From: Candidatus Pelagibacterales bacterium
Lineage (GTDB): Bacteria > Pseudomonadota > Alphaproteobacteria > TMED109
DNA length: 37,450 bases
Direction of reading: 5' to 3'
NCBI GenBank assembly: GCA_002720535.1
Contig: PBIU01000005.1
Span: 48,385 to 85,834, forward strand
This document shows positions 24,933 to 33,812 of this stretch, in pieces. Both the position numbers and the translations under genes were made by a program. Position 1 is the stretch's first letter. Each line of letters begins with the position of its first letter. The notes below the pieces were generated by a model, which worked only from the letters and a program-made list of their open reading frames with translations, made no database searches and was not told the origin of the DNA.

Positions 24933-25934
24933 TTGGATTTTAATAATAAAAATATATTAATTACCGGAGGAACTGGATCTTTTGGAACTAAATGCGTTGA
25001 AACTCTTTTAAGAGATTATAAACCTAAAAGACTAGTAATCTTTAGTAGAGATGAATTAAAACAATATGAAATGAGTCAAGTCTATTCGGAAGAAAAATTT
25101 TCATGTTTAAGATATTTTTTGGGCGATGTCAGGGATGGGGAAAGAGTAAAAAGAGCATGCGCTAACATTGATATAATTATTCATGCAGCTGCAATGAAAC
25201 ATGTTACTGCATCAGAATATAATCCCACAGAATGTATAGAAACTAATATAAATGGAGCTAAAAATATTATAGATGCATCAATTGAAAATAATATAAAGAA
25301 AGTTATTGCTCTTTCTACAGATAAAGCCGCCAGTCCAATAAATCTGTATGGTGCGACTAAACTGTGTTCAGATAAATTATTTATTGCTGCAAACAATTTG
25401 TCAGGTAAACATAAAACTCGTTTTTCAGTAGTAAGATATGGAAATGTCATAAATTCTAGAGGAAGTGTTATTCCACATTTTAATAAGTTATTGAAAGGTG
25501 GTAAAAAAAAACTGCCATTAACTAATATTAATATGACTCGGTTTGTAATAACCCTGGACCAGGGAGTTCAATTTGTACTAAAGGCATTTACAAATATGAG
25601 CGGAGGTGAAATATTTATTCCTAAAATACCTAGTATGAATATTATAGACTTAGTCACTTGTATGGCAGGAGAAGGGCAGTATAAAGAAGTTGGTATAAGG
25701 CCAGGTGAAAAGTTACATGAGGTTATGATTCCTAGAGAAGAATCTTTGAATTGTATTGAAATGGATGATTATTATATAATCCAACCAATGTTTTCATGGT
25801 GGAACACTGAGCAGTTAAAATTAACAATAGGTAATAATGGAAAAAAGGTTGCCAAATCTTTTGAGTATTCAAGTGACTCAAATACTAATTTCTTAAGTTT
25901 AGATGATATAAAAAGAATTTTAGGTCAAAAATAA
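24933..25934 (+). CDS. pseB: UDP-N-acetylglucosamine 4,6-dehydratase/5-epimerase
   Basis: A 333-residue extended SDR from TTG 24933. The NAD(P)-binding motif is TGGTGSFGTK (residues 11-20). FSRDELKQYEMSQ is characteristic of PseB/FlaA1. Catalytic Asp130-Lys131 (LSTDK) replace the usual Ser of epimerases, with Tyr139 and Lys143 in YGATK. PseB makes UDP-2-acetamido-2,6-dideoxy-beta-L-arabino-hexos-4-ulose, the first step to pseudaminic acid. The presence of pseG, pseC, an acetyltransferase and pseI directly downstream supports PseB over the CapD/WbcP relatives. Its N-terminus has no membrane helices, as expected for the soluble short type. Confidence 0.92.
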   Translation: MDFNNKNILITGGTGSFGTKCVETLLRDYKPKRLVIFSRDELKQYEMSQVYSEEKFSCLRYFLGDVRDGERVKRACANIDIIIHAAAMKHVTASEYNPTECIETNINGAKNIIDASIENNIKKVIALSTDKAASPINLYGATKLCSDKLFIAANNLSGKHKTRFSVVRYGNVINSRGSVIPHFNKLLKGGKKKLPLTNINMTRFVITLDQGVQFVLKAFTNMSGGEIFIPKIPSMNIIDLVTCMAGEGQYKEVGIRPGEKLHEVMIPREESLNCIEMDDYYIIQPMFSWWNTEQLKLTIGNNGKKVAKSFEYSSDSNTNFLSLDDIKRILGQK

Positions 25935-25967
25935 TATTTTCTTAAATTTTTATCAAAAATTAAATAG

Positions 25968-26948
25968 ATGATGAGATTAGCCATAAGAGTATCTTCTGCG
26001 AGCAGTTCAGGCAGAGGACATTTTGAAAGGTGTTTAGCTATAAGGAGCTATATACCAGAAGGTGTATTTTGGTTTGTAGATTATGAATCAGACTATATAA
26101 AAAATAAAATTTTTAAATCTGATAAAATATTTTATGAAAATGGGAAAAATAAATTTAATATATTAAAAAATAATCTGGAAAAATATTCTATTAATTGTAT
26201 TTTAATTGATAGCTATGCGATTAATAGTAAAGATATTCATAACATAAGTAATAATATACCAATAGTCGTTTTTGATGACCAAAATACTAATACAATAGCT
26301 GACATATTAATATGTCCTCATCCTTTAAATTATAATGATATTCAAGGTAAAAAATATCTTATTGGCCCAAAATATGCACCAATTTCTAATAAATTCAGTT
26401 TTTTTGAAAAAGAAAATAGTAAAGATAAAAAGATTTTAATTTCTTTTGGTGCTTATGATAGTAATGGAATTACATTAAATGTTATTAAGTCAGTTAAAAA
26501 GTTTATTGAAGATAGTAAATATAATTTAAATATAATAATTATTTTAGGAAAGGAATCTCCAATTATTACAAAAGTTCAACATGAAATTCAAAATTTATCT
26601 AATTATAAATTAATACTAGATTGCGATAAAATGGAAAAAATATATAAAAATTGTGATATTGCTATTGGTTCACCAGGTCTATCTTATTTAGAAAGAATGG
26701 CCTCAGGGACACCGAGTATATTGATATCTCAGAATAAATTGCATGATATCTTGATTAATAAATGGGTAGATTTGGGTTGTGGAATAAAAGCTGAAAATTC
26801 TGCTAATTCAATAGAATATACATTAAAAAAATTGATTTTAGATGATAACCTTCACCAGGAATTAATACTTAAGGGTAAAAATACAGTAGATGGCAAAGGT
26901 GCGGAAAGAATTGCAAAAGAAATTATTAATATGGTTAGTATAAAATGA
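25968..26948 (+). CDS. pseG: PseG-like UDP-sugar hydrolase
   Basis: A 326-residue GT-B-fold protein. The N-terminus RLAIRVSSASSSGRGHFERC carries the family's general-base histidine (His18) in the GHxxRC motif. SFGAYDSNG opens the second domain, and GSPGLSYLERMASGTPSILI is the UDP-binding segment. PseG removes UDP from the 2,4-diacetamido-L-altrose intermediate. The substrate-loop wording (SSASSSGRGH instead of DASxxIGTGH) is divergent, so the accepted sugar may differ, for example a legionaminate-type or modified intermediate. It overlaps pseC by four bases. Confidence 0.85.
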   Translation: MMRLAIRVSSASSSGRGHFERCLAIRSYIPEGVFWFVDYESDYIKNKIFKSDKIFYENGKNKFNILKNNLEKYSINCILIDSYAINSKDIHNISNNIPIVVFDDQNTNTIADILICPHPLNYNDIQGKKYLIGPKYAPISNKFSFFEKENSKDKKILISFGAYDSNGITLNVIKSVKKFIEDSKYNLNIIIILGKESPIITKVQHEIQNLSNYKLILDCDKMEKIYKNCDIAIGSPGLSYLERMASGTPSILISQNKLHDILINKWVDLGCGIKAENSANSIEYTLKKLILDDNLHQELILKGKNTVDGKGAERIAKEIINMVSIK

Positions 26949-28123
26949 TTAAATATCCTTATTCAAAACCTGAGGTAACTAAGTCAGATATTAATGAGGT
27001 AAAAAAGGTATTATTAGGTGGGTATTTGAGCCAAGGAGAAAAAATTCATAAATTTGAATATGAGTTATCAAGATATTTTGATAGTAAAAATGCTATAGTT
27101 TGTAATTCGGGAACAGCAGCATTACATTTAATTTATATGGCTCTAGGAATTGGACCTAAAGCTGGACTCTTAACAACACCTATAACTTTCTTGGCTACTG
27201 CTAATGCAGCAAAAATGTGTAATGCATCAGTATATTTCGCAGATGTAGATCATATATCAGGCCTCTTGACTGCAGATACAATAGAAAAATCTTTAAAAAA
27301 ATATAAAAATAAAATTAAAGTAATTACATTGGTACATTTAGGAGGTAAAATATGCGATTTAGAATCAATATCTAAAGTAGCAAAAAAATATAATTGCTTA
27401 ATTGTAGAAGATGCAAGTCACGCAGCAGGAGCTGAATATTATGATAAAGGTGGAGTTAGTAGTAAGGTAGGAAGTAATAAGTATAGTATTGCAACGGCGT
27501 TTAGTTTTAATGCTATCAAACATGTTGCTATGGGCGAAGGGGGTTGTGTATCAACTAATAATAAAATAATAGCTGATAAAATTAAAAATTTAAGAAGTCA
27601 TGGTATGTTAAGGCAAAAAAATAAATTGCTTTATAAACCTAAAGAACATGCACCTTGGTATTATGAAATGCAAGAGTTAGGTTGGAATTATAGAGCTGAT
27701 GAGACTTCATGTGCATTAGGATTAAGCCAACTTAAAAGATTGCAAAGAGGAATATTTAAAAGGAGAAAAATAGCAAGATATTATTTTAATGAATTAAAAG
27801 ATATAGATTGTATTATTCTACCAGCTAATATTAAAAGTATTAATCAGAGTGTTTGGCATTTATATCCACTACTTATAGATTTTAAAAAAATAGGTATTAG
27901 TCGTAGTCATATGATGAAACAATTATTGAAATATGGAATTCAAACACAAGTTCACTATATACCTTTATTTATGCAACCATATTATAGAAATAGAAATTTT
28001 TTCTTATTTAAAGAATCCATAAAATATTATGATTCTACATTAAGCATCCCTTTATATGTGCAGCTTAATAAAAAAGATATTATTTATATAAGTTCAAAAA
28101 TTAAGAGTGTAATAAATCATTAA
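26945..28123 (+). CDS. pseC: PseC-type UDP-4-keto-sugar aminotransferase
   Basis: A 392-residue DegT/DnrJ/EryC1-family PLP enzyme. The start KYPYSKPEVTKSDINEV and GGYLSQGEKIHKFE are typical of PseC. CNSGTAALHL binds the cofactor phosphate, VEDASHAAGAEY supplies the pyridine-N Asp, and the Schiff-base lysine is Lys192 in FSFNAIKHVAMGEGG. It transfers an amino group to C4 of the PseB product. The C-terminal YGIQTQVHYIPLF is the PseC version of the substrate-binding loop. The stop TAA overlaps a possible ATT start of the next gene. Confidence 0.91.
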   Translation: MIKYPYSKPEVTKSDINEVKKVLLGGYLSQGEKIHKFEYELSRYFDSKNAIVCNSGTAALHLIYMALGIGPKAGLLTTPITFLATANAAKMCNASVYFADVDHISGLLTADTIEKSLKKYKNKIKVITLVHLGGKICDLESISKVAKKYNCLIVEDASHAAGAEYYDKGGVSSKVGSNKYSIATAFSFNAIKHVAMGEGGCVSTNNKIIADKIKNLRSHGMLRQKNKLLYKPKEHAPWYYEMQELGWNYRADETSCALGLSQLKRLQRGIFKRRKIARYYFNELKDIDCIILPANIKSINQSVWHLYPLLIDFKKIGISRSHMMKQLLKYGIQTQVHYIPLFMQPYYRNRNFFLFKESIKYYDSTLSIPLYVQLNKKDIIYISSKIKSVINH

Positions 28124-28181
28124 TCCTAGCGTAGTATTTTGTGATTCATATGAGGCTTTAAATACGCTTTATTCTAGAGGT

Positions 28182-29921
28182 TTGTCTGAGACTACTAAAA
28201 TAATTACAAAATCCCCACGAATATTAAGCTCTAATAATAATTATGTTCAAGATTTAGAAAAAGATGTAAATAATAAATATAATGAAATTTATAGAAATAA
28301 ATCAAAAGAATATACTTATGAAATTTATAATAGTTTAAAAAAAGAAAAAAATATTTCTGAATATAGCTTGTTATGTTCACAAAAATTTTTGAAATTTTAT
28401 AATCAAATATATTTTGCAAGTTTATTTAGCGATAGTTTTCTAGGAAGAGAATTTTGGGTAATTAAGCCCATTTGTAAAGATAAAAAAATAAATTATGCTA
28501 TTTCTTCTGATATTTATAATATTTTAGAGCTTCACCCAAATTGTAAAATCAAGGAAATTCCAGTCAATTCAACTAATGAAAGATCCGCTCGTGGGGATAG
28601 TAAAGTAAGTCTTTATTCACGCTTACGTATCGTAGGGTATAAAGGCATATTTTGGAATTTTTTGAATTTAATATCTTTTTTATTTAAAAGTAATAAAGTT
28701 AAAATAGCTATAATAAGTAGTAACGAATTAGTGAGAGATATTAGTTTTTATCTTTTATGGAGAAAGAATCTTAATATATTTTACTTTAAGAAATTTTTTA
28801 ATTTTAAAAATAAAATAGTGATTATTAAAAATGAAAATATAATTAAAAATATTAGTGTTATTGTAAATAAAATTTTTCTAAAAGCATTGAGGGACGTACC
28901 ATCAGAAACTATTAGAGAATTATTAATAGCTAAATGGAACATAGAATTAATAGATATTATTAATTCATATAGAACATATAAGCATAATATTAAAAATATT
29001 TTAGATAAAAAAAAGATAGATTTTATTTTAATTGGTTATTTAGATATGCTTAAAGGGCTTGCTCTTCATAATATATGTCAAAATAAAAGTATACCCTTAA
29101 TATCATGCCAACATGGTATTACAAGAGAGATAATATTTGATCCTAACATGAGATCAATATTTTTTGAAACGAGTTTTAGCGACTATTTATTTTGTTATAA
29201 TGATATGTCTAAGAAAGTTACGCAGTCTGCAATGTATTATAATCAAAATAATATTTATAATATCGGTCTTCCTTCTGATTATAGAAACTTTATTTCTAAA
29301 AAAAATAAGAGTAAAGAAATTTGTTATATTTCTACAATTTTATTATCCGGCGGTATTCCAAATTTTATAGCACCTGAAAAGGATATTGAATTAATAAATT
29401 GGGAATTAAAACTGATAAATAAAGTTTTTAAAAAAACTATAAAGACTATAGATTATAAACCTTATCCTGCTATTAGATATGCAGAAAATGACATTAGTAT
29501 TCAGGCTGTTAAGGAAGATAATAATCTAAAATTAGTGGGTACTCATATAGATTTAAGATATATAATTTCAAATTATGGCCTATTAATAACTTCTGGTGCT
29601 ACAAGTACTTTAGGATGGTGTGTTCAATCTAACATTCCTTTAATAATTATAAATAGAAAAGGCTCGCTTTCAATAAAAGAAAGCGTAATTCATGATTTTA
29701 AAAAAGCTTTTTTTATTTTTGATGATTCAGATGAAAATTGGACTAAAAAATTAAAATCATTTTTAGAAAAAGAATATTCAGATATATTAAAGTTATGGAG
29801 AAATAAATTAGATACTAGACCTGCTATTATAAAAAAGTATTTTGGTGATGTTAACTTAAATGCAGGCAAGAATGGTGCAAATATTATTAATAATATAATT
29901 AGAGAACAAAAATTTGGATAA
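28182..29921 (+). CDS. LIC12162-like putative transferase; true start may lie upstream
   Basis: A 579-residue protein if it starts at TTG 28182. Reading looks protein-like further upstream in the same frame (VVFCDSYEALNTLYSRGL) back to ATC 28116 / ATT 28119, with no ATG, GTG or TTG before the stop at 28113-28115. The C-terminal half is GT-B-like: IPLISCQHGITREI, then YNIGLPSDYRN, YKPYPAI and SGATSTLGWCVQSNIPLI. This layout resembles the poorly characterised LIC12162 transferase group found with nonulosonate genes. Its place between PseC and the acetyltransferase suggests it handles CMP-pseudaminate or its glycan acceptor, which is inference only. Confidence 0.68.
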   Translation: MSETTKIITKSPRILSSNNNYVQDLEKDVNNKYNEIYRNKSKEYTYEIYNSLKKEKNISEYSLLCSQKFLKFYNQIYFASLFSDSFLGREFWVIKPICKDKKINYAISSDIYNILELHPNCKIKEIPVNSTNERSARGDSKVSLYSRLRIVGYKGIFWNFLNLISFLFKSNKVKIAIISSNELVRDISFYLLWRKNLNIFYFKKFFNFKNKIVIIKNENIIKNISVIVNKIFLKALRDVPSETIRELLIAKWNIELIDIINSYRTYKHNIKNILDKKKIDFILIGYLDMLKGLALHNICQNKSIPLISCQHGITREIIFDPNMRSIFFETSFSDYLFCYNDMSKKVTQSAMYYNQNNIYNIGLPSDYRNFISKKNKSKEICYISTILLSGGIPNFIAPEKDIELINWELKLINKVFKKTIKTIDYKPYPAIRYAENDISIQAVKEDNNLKLVGTHIDLRYIISNYGLLITSGATSTLGWCVQSNIPLIIINRKGSLSIKESVIHDFKKAFFIFDDSDENWTKKLKSFLEKEYSDILKLWRNKLDTRPAIIKKYFGDVNLNAGKNGANIINNIIREQKFG

Positions 29922-30495
29922 TATTAAAGCTTTAAAAGAAAGTGATATTTATATAAGGCCGTTATTAAGCGAAGATATAACAGTTAGATATCTATCATGG
30001 TTTAAGAACGATATTGTAACTAAGTTTTTAGATGCAAAAAATTTAAAAAAAAATGAAGTTATAAAATACTTAAATTATGGGAAGGAATCAGGTAGTTACT
30101 ATATTTATGCTATATGTCTAAAATCAAATGATATGCATATAGGAAATATTAAAATAGGTCCTATAAAAAGGAAAGATGGAATATCAGATTTAGTTACTGT
30201 TATTGGAGATGATTATTATTGGGGTAAGGGTTTTGCCAAATACGCAATCATTTCTGCAATAGATATTGGTTTTAATCAAGGAGGCATAAGAAAATTTAGT
30301 GCAAGTATTAATTCTTTAAATATTTCATCTTTAAAAGCTTACACATCGGCAGGAATGAAAAAAGAGGCTATTATTCAGAATTATTTTTATAATAATGTAG
30401 AAAATGAAATTATTATTTCGGATAAAATATATGTTGGGTGTGAAAATAAAAAATTTAATATGGATCTTTTGCAGAGTTGGGAGCCTTTTTCCTAG
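29914..30495 (+). CDS. GNAT acetyltransferase, PseH-like candidate
   Basis: A 193-residue GNAT from TTG 29914, overlapping the previous gene by 8 bp. It starts IYIRPLLSEDITVRYLSWF, with the acetyl-CoA pyrophosphate-binding loop in YYWGKGFAKYAI (the Q/RxxGxG/A position) and ASINSLNISSLKAYTSAGMK, the conserved final helix of RimJ-like members. In a Pse locus lacking another acetyltransferase, it is the best candidate to acetylate N4 of the amino sugar made by PseC (PseH step). Another acyl donor is possible, given the unusual downstream enzymes. Confidence 0.82.
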   Translation: MDNIKALKESDIYIRPLLSEDITVRYLSWFKNDIVTKFLDAKNLKKNEVIKYLNYGKESGSYYIYAICLKSNDMHIGNIKIGPIKRKDGISDLVTVIGDDYYWGKGFAKYAIISAIDIGFNQGGIRKFSASINSLNISSLKAYTSAGMKKEAIIQNYFYNNVENEIIISDKIYVGCENKKFNMDLLQSWEPFS

Positions 30496-30519
30496 AGGTT
30501 TTAGGGTATATATCTAATC

Positions 30520-31539
30520 ATGAAAACTAATTTTAAAATATTTAATAAGAATATTTATCAAGACTCGCCTTGTTTAATAATTGCAGAAATTGGAATTAAT
30601 CACCTTGGGGAAGTAAAACTATGTGAAGAAATGATATTATCTGCGTTAGATGCGGGAGCAGATTGTGTTAAATTACAAACTGTAAATGTGGAAGAAAGTT
30701 ATCATCCAAATACGGAATCATATAGAGTTTTTAAAAATGCGGAACTAAATATTGAAGAACTTAAATACCTTATTAAAATAACTGAAAAAAATAATGGTTT
30801 TTTATTTTCTACACCGGGTGATATATCTTCCTTAAATTTATTGAGTCTTTTAAATATACAAGCATATAAAATTTCTTCAGGTCTTTTAGGTAATTTACCA
30901 TTAATACAAGAAATTTCTAAAACTAATATGCCTATAATTTTATCTACTGGCATGGCTTCGGAAATTGACATTGATAGAGCTTTAAGTCAAATCAAGAATT
31001 ACGAAAAAACAAATATAGCCCTATTACACTGTGTATCAATTTATCCAGCTAAAAATGAGTTTTTAAATTTACAGTTTATAAGACATCTATCAGAAAAATA
31101 TAATGTTATATCTGGTTATTCAGATCATAGTATAGGCCCTCTAGCCTGCATTTCTGCAGTTGCAAGCGGAGCAAAAATAATTGAAAAACATTTTACTATA
31201 GATAATAATATTACAGGTGCTGATAATAGTTTATCAATGAATCCAAAAGAATTTAAATCTATGTGTAAAAATATTAGAGAGACTGAAGAAATGTTGTATG
31301 GTTCAACATTTAAACCTCATCCTTTGGAAGAAAGTTTAAAAAAATCTAGATATAGAAAAATAGTTGCTGGAGTAAATATTAATAAAGGGGATGAAATAAA
31401 TTTATCTAATGTAAACTTTATGAGAATAGACGATGATTTAGATTCAATTGATGCGTCTGAATGGAATTTATTTTCCGGTAAAAAAAGTAAAAAAAATATT
31501 CAAAAATTTAGTCCTATTACTTTAAAATGTATTTTGTAA
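30520..31539 (+). CDS. pseI: Pseudaminic acid synthase
   Basis: A 339-residue NeuB-family enzyme. The TIM barrel opens CLIIAEIGINHLGEVKLCEE, then DCVKLQTV and FSTPGDISSLNLL. The metal-binding histidines are His203 (GYSDHS) and His224 (EKHFTI), with DNSLSMNPKEF closing the active site. The C-terminal ~65 residues are an SAF domain (RKIVAGVNINKGDEINLSNV). PseI condenses PEP with 2,4-diacetamido-2,4,6-trideoxy-L-altrose. Unlike the NeuB-cupin protein it has the usual family length and no cupin. Assignment to Pse rather than Leg rests on the PseB/PseC neighbours. Confidence 0.9.
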   Translation: MKTNFKIFNKNIYQDSPCLIIAEIGINHLGEVKLCEEMILSALDAGADCVKLQTVNVEESYHPNTESYRVFKNAELNIEELKYLIKITEKNNGFLFSTPGDISSLNLLSLLNIQAYKISSGLLGNLPLIQEISKTNMPIILSTGMASEIDIDRALSQIKNYEKTNIALLHCVSIYPAKNEFLNLQFIRHLSEKYNVISGYSDHSIGPLACISAVASGAKIIEKHFTIDNNITGADNSLSMNPKEFKSMCKNIRETEEMLYGSTFKPHPLEESLKKSRYRKIVAGVNINKGDEINLSNVNFMRIDDDLDSIDASEWNLFSGKKSKKNIQKFSPITLKCIL

Positions 31540-31603
31540 TACTATGGCTGAAAATTATACATACTTAAAGCATGGTCTATATTTATAAACTTAGGATATC
31601 TTA

Positions 31604-32656
31604 ATGTTTAAACATAGAGTTTTAATAACAGCAGTCTCAGGTGCTTTGGGACCACAAAATATTAATTTTATGAAGAACTCAATTAAAGGAGATGTATGGG
31701 TTTTAGGTGTAGATGTAAAACATAATTATGTTGCAGAAAATAATGCTAATGAATTTGCATTAGTTCCCCTAGGAAATACTAAAAAATATATTTCTAGAAT
31801 TCAGGAATTAATTAACCTTCACAAGATTACAATGGTACTTCCCTGTTCAGATGAGGAAGCTATAAACTTATCAAGAAATAGAGAAGTTATAGAGAGTAAA
31901 AGTACATTATTAGCAACAGCAAAAATATCGACTATTAAAACTATATCTAATAAAATACTTACTTATAATTTTTTTAAAAAAGTTGGTATAACAGTGCCAG
32001 ATTTTAGAGTATGCAATAATGAACTAGAATTAATTAAACATGCCTCAAATTTTTATCAAGAAAGGGGCTCATTTGTTATAAAAGATGCTATTGCTAGGGG
32101 TAATAGAGGAACAATATTGGTAGATAAAACTATTAAAGGTAGGCAAGATTATATGGGCTCCAGAGAATTACATATGGGTTGGGAATATTTTAATGATAAT
32201 TTTAAGAAGTTTGTGGATCAAACTTTTCCGAAATTAATTACTGAGCGCCTTTATGAGCCGTGTTATGATATAGATGTATTATCAAAGGATGGAAAGTTAA
32301 TAAATGCTATTGCTCGGGAAAGAATAAACCCTGCAGGTGTTCCTTATCATGGAAATATTATGAGAAATAATAATAAATTAACTAATTTAGCAAAAAAAGT
32401 GTCTGAGTATCTAGAATTAACTTGGTTATATGACATTGATATAATGACTAGAAAAGATGGAACACCTGTATTATTAGAAGTAAATCCCAGGCCAAGTGGT
32501 AGCTCAGCCGCTTCTATGCAGTGCGGAGTTCCCCTTTATAAAAACTTATTAGAGTTATTTGAGAGAGATGATTTTCAAGAAAAAAATTATTTTGTCGATG
32601 GAACAATTATTAGTCCTAGTTTTATATGTAATGTTATTAAACCGAAAATAAAGTAA
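31604..32656 (+). CDS. ATP-grasp ligase
   Basis: A 350-residue ATP-grasp protein related to carbamoyl-phosphate synthase large chain or PylC-like ligases. The N-terminal Rossmann-like domain is RVLITAVSGALGPQNINFMK. The ATP-binding half has GSFVIKDAIARGNRG, and PVLLEVNPRPSGSSAASMQ carries the catalytic Glu/Asn and Arg for Mg-ATP. Such enzymes join a carboxylate to an amine through an acyl phosphate. Its neighbour one base downstream makes an alpha-hydroxy acid of the isopropylmalate/homocitrate type, so it could attach that acid to an amino sugar. This link is inferred from position only. Confidence 0.82.
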   Translation: MFKHRVLITAVSGALGPQNINFMKNSIKGDVWVLGVDVKHNYVAENNANEFALVPLGNTKKYISRIQELINLHKITMVLPCSDEEAINLSRNREVIESKSTLLATAKISTIKTISNKILTYNFFKKVGITVPDFRVCNNELELIKHASNFYQERGSFVIKDAIARGNRGTILVDKTIKGRQDYMGSRELHMGWEYFNDNFKKFVDQTFPKLITERLYEPCYDIDVLSKDGKLINAIARERINPAGVPYHGNIMRNNNKLTNLAKKVSEYLELTWLYDIDIMTRKDGTPVLLEVNPRPSGSSAASMQCGVPLYKNLLELFERDDFQEKNYFVDGTIISPSFICNVIKPKIK

Positions 32657-32657
32657 T

Positions 32658-33812
32658 ATGAAGAATATTAAATTTCAAGATACCTCTTTGAGAGATGGAG
32701 AACAAACTCCAGGTGTTGCATATAACCTCCAAGACAAAATTAGAATTACAGAACAACTAATAAAATTAAATGTTGATAGTATTGAGGTTGGTTTTCCTGC
32801 TGCTTCAAAAGATGAAGCAGCAATTGTAAAAGAAATTTCATTAAAATATAAAAATAATAAAAATATATTTTGCGTTTTTGCAAGGGCTATTAAGGAAGAT
32901 ATAGATATTGCTTATGAAAGTATTAAAGAAGCAAAATTCAAAAGATTACAAATTGTTGCTCCTGCATCTGACATACACATTAAATATTCTACCAGTAAAG
33001 ATAAAAAATCTATACTTAAAGATTTAGAGGCAGCTATTAAATATGCGTCTTCAAAATTTCAAGATATTCAATTTACCGCACAAGACGCTCCTCGAGCAGA
33101 TTTAAAATTTTTAAAAAAACTAATAGACACAGCTATTAAAAATGGAGCAAGAATTGTTTGCTTGCCAGATACTTCTGGTTTTTGCTTGCCAGAAGAATAT
33201 GGAAAATTAATTTCTTCAATAAAAAAACATATAAGCTTAAATGATGTTACAATATCAGCTCATTGCCATAATGATTTAGGGTTAGCAGCAATAAATACTA
33301 TTGCTGCAATAAAAGCAGGTGCTGATCAAGTAGAATGTACTATAAATGGAATAGGAGAAAGAGCTGGTAATACTCCTATGGAAGAAATTGCCGTTATAAT
33401 AAATTTAAAATATAAGGAATTATATACTAATGCTTTAAACTTAAAATATTTTAAAGAAGTTAGTAATATAATGTCTGATATAACAGGTTTACAAGTCCAT
33501 GTTAATAAACCTTTGTTTGGAAAGAATGCATTTCTACATTCTTCCGGCATGCATCAAAAGGCTATTATAAATAATAAAGAAACTTTTGAAGTTATTAATG
33601 CAGAAGATTATGGAATAAAAGGGGGTAAACTATCAATAGGAAAATTATCTGGTAAAGCTGGTGTTGTTAACTACTTAAAACAGATGAATATTATTTTAGA
33701 TGATAAAGAATTAAAAAAAGTTATGGAATTAATAAAAAAAGAAGCAATAAATATTAAAGAGTTTAATAAAGATAAAATTATTAGAATACTTAAAAAACAA
33801 AATATTAATTGA
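32658..33812 (+). CDS. 2-Isopropylmalate/homocitrate-synthase-like enzyme
   Basis: A 384-residue DRE-TIM metallolyase. The motif FQDTSLRDGEQTPG (residues 6-19) provides catalytic Arg12 and the metal Asp13. Metal histidines 202 and 204 are in AHCHNDLG, then NGIGERAGNTPMEEI. The C-terminal linker has NAFLHSSGMHQKA. The length equals NifV-type homocitrate synthases; the ~120-residue leucine-sensing domain of LeuA is absent. The reaction is acetyl-CoA plus a 2-oxo acid giving a 2-hydroxy diacid. The location in a sugar operon with an ATP-grasp ligase suggests a dedicated acyl building block rather than leucine synthesis. The keto acid is unknown. Confidence 0.85.
   Translation: MKNIKFQDTSLRDGEQTPGVAYNLQDKIRITEQLIKLNVDSIEVGFPAASKDEAAIVKEISLKYKNNKNIFCVFARAIKEDIDIAYESIKEAKFKRLQIVAPASDIHIKYSTSKDKKSILKDLEAAIKYASSKFQDIQFTAQDAPRADLKFLKKLIDTAIKNGARIVCLPDTSGFCLPEEYGKLISSIKKHISLNDVTISAHCHNDLGLAAINTIAAIKAGADQVECTINGIGERAGNTPMEEIAVIINLKYKELYTNALNLKYFKEVSNIMSDITGLQVHVNKPLFGKNAFLHSSGMHQKAIINNKETFEVINAEDYGIKGGKLSIGKLSGKAGVVNYLKQMNIILDDKELKKVMELIKKEAINIKEFNKDKIIRILKKQNIN

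Noticed and set aside
31543..31590. 14-codon ORF (MAENYTYLKHGLYL) between pseI and the ATP-grasp gene
   Set aside because: Very short, without a ribosome-binding site; expected by chance in AT-rich gaps.
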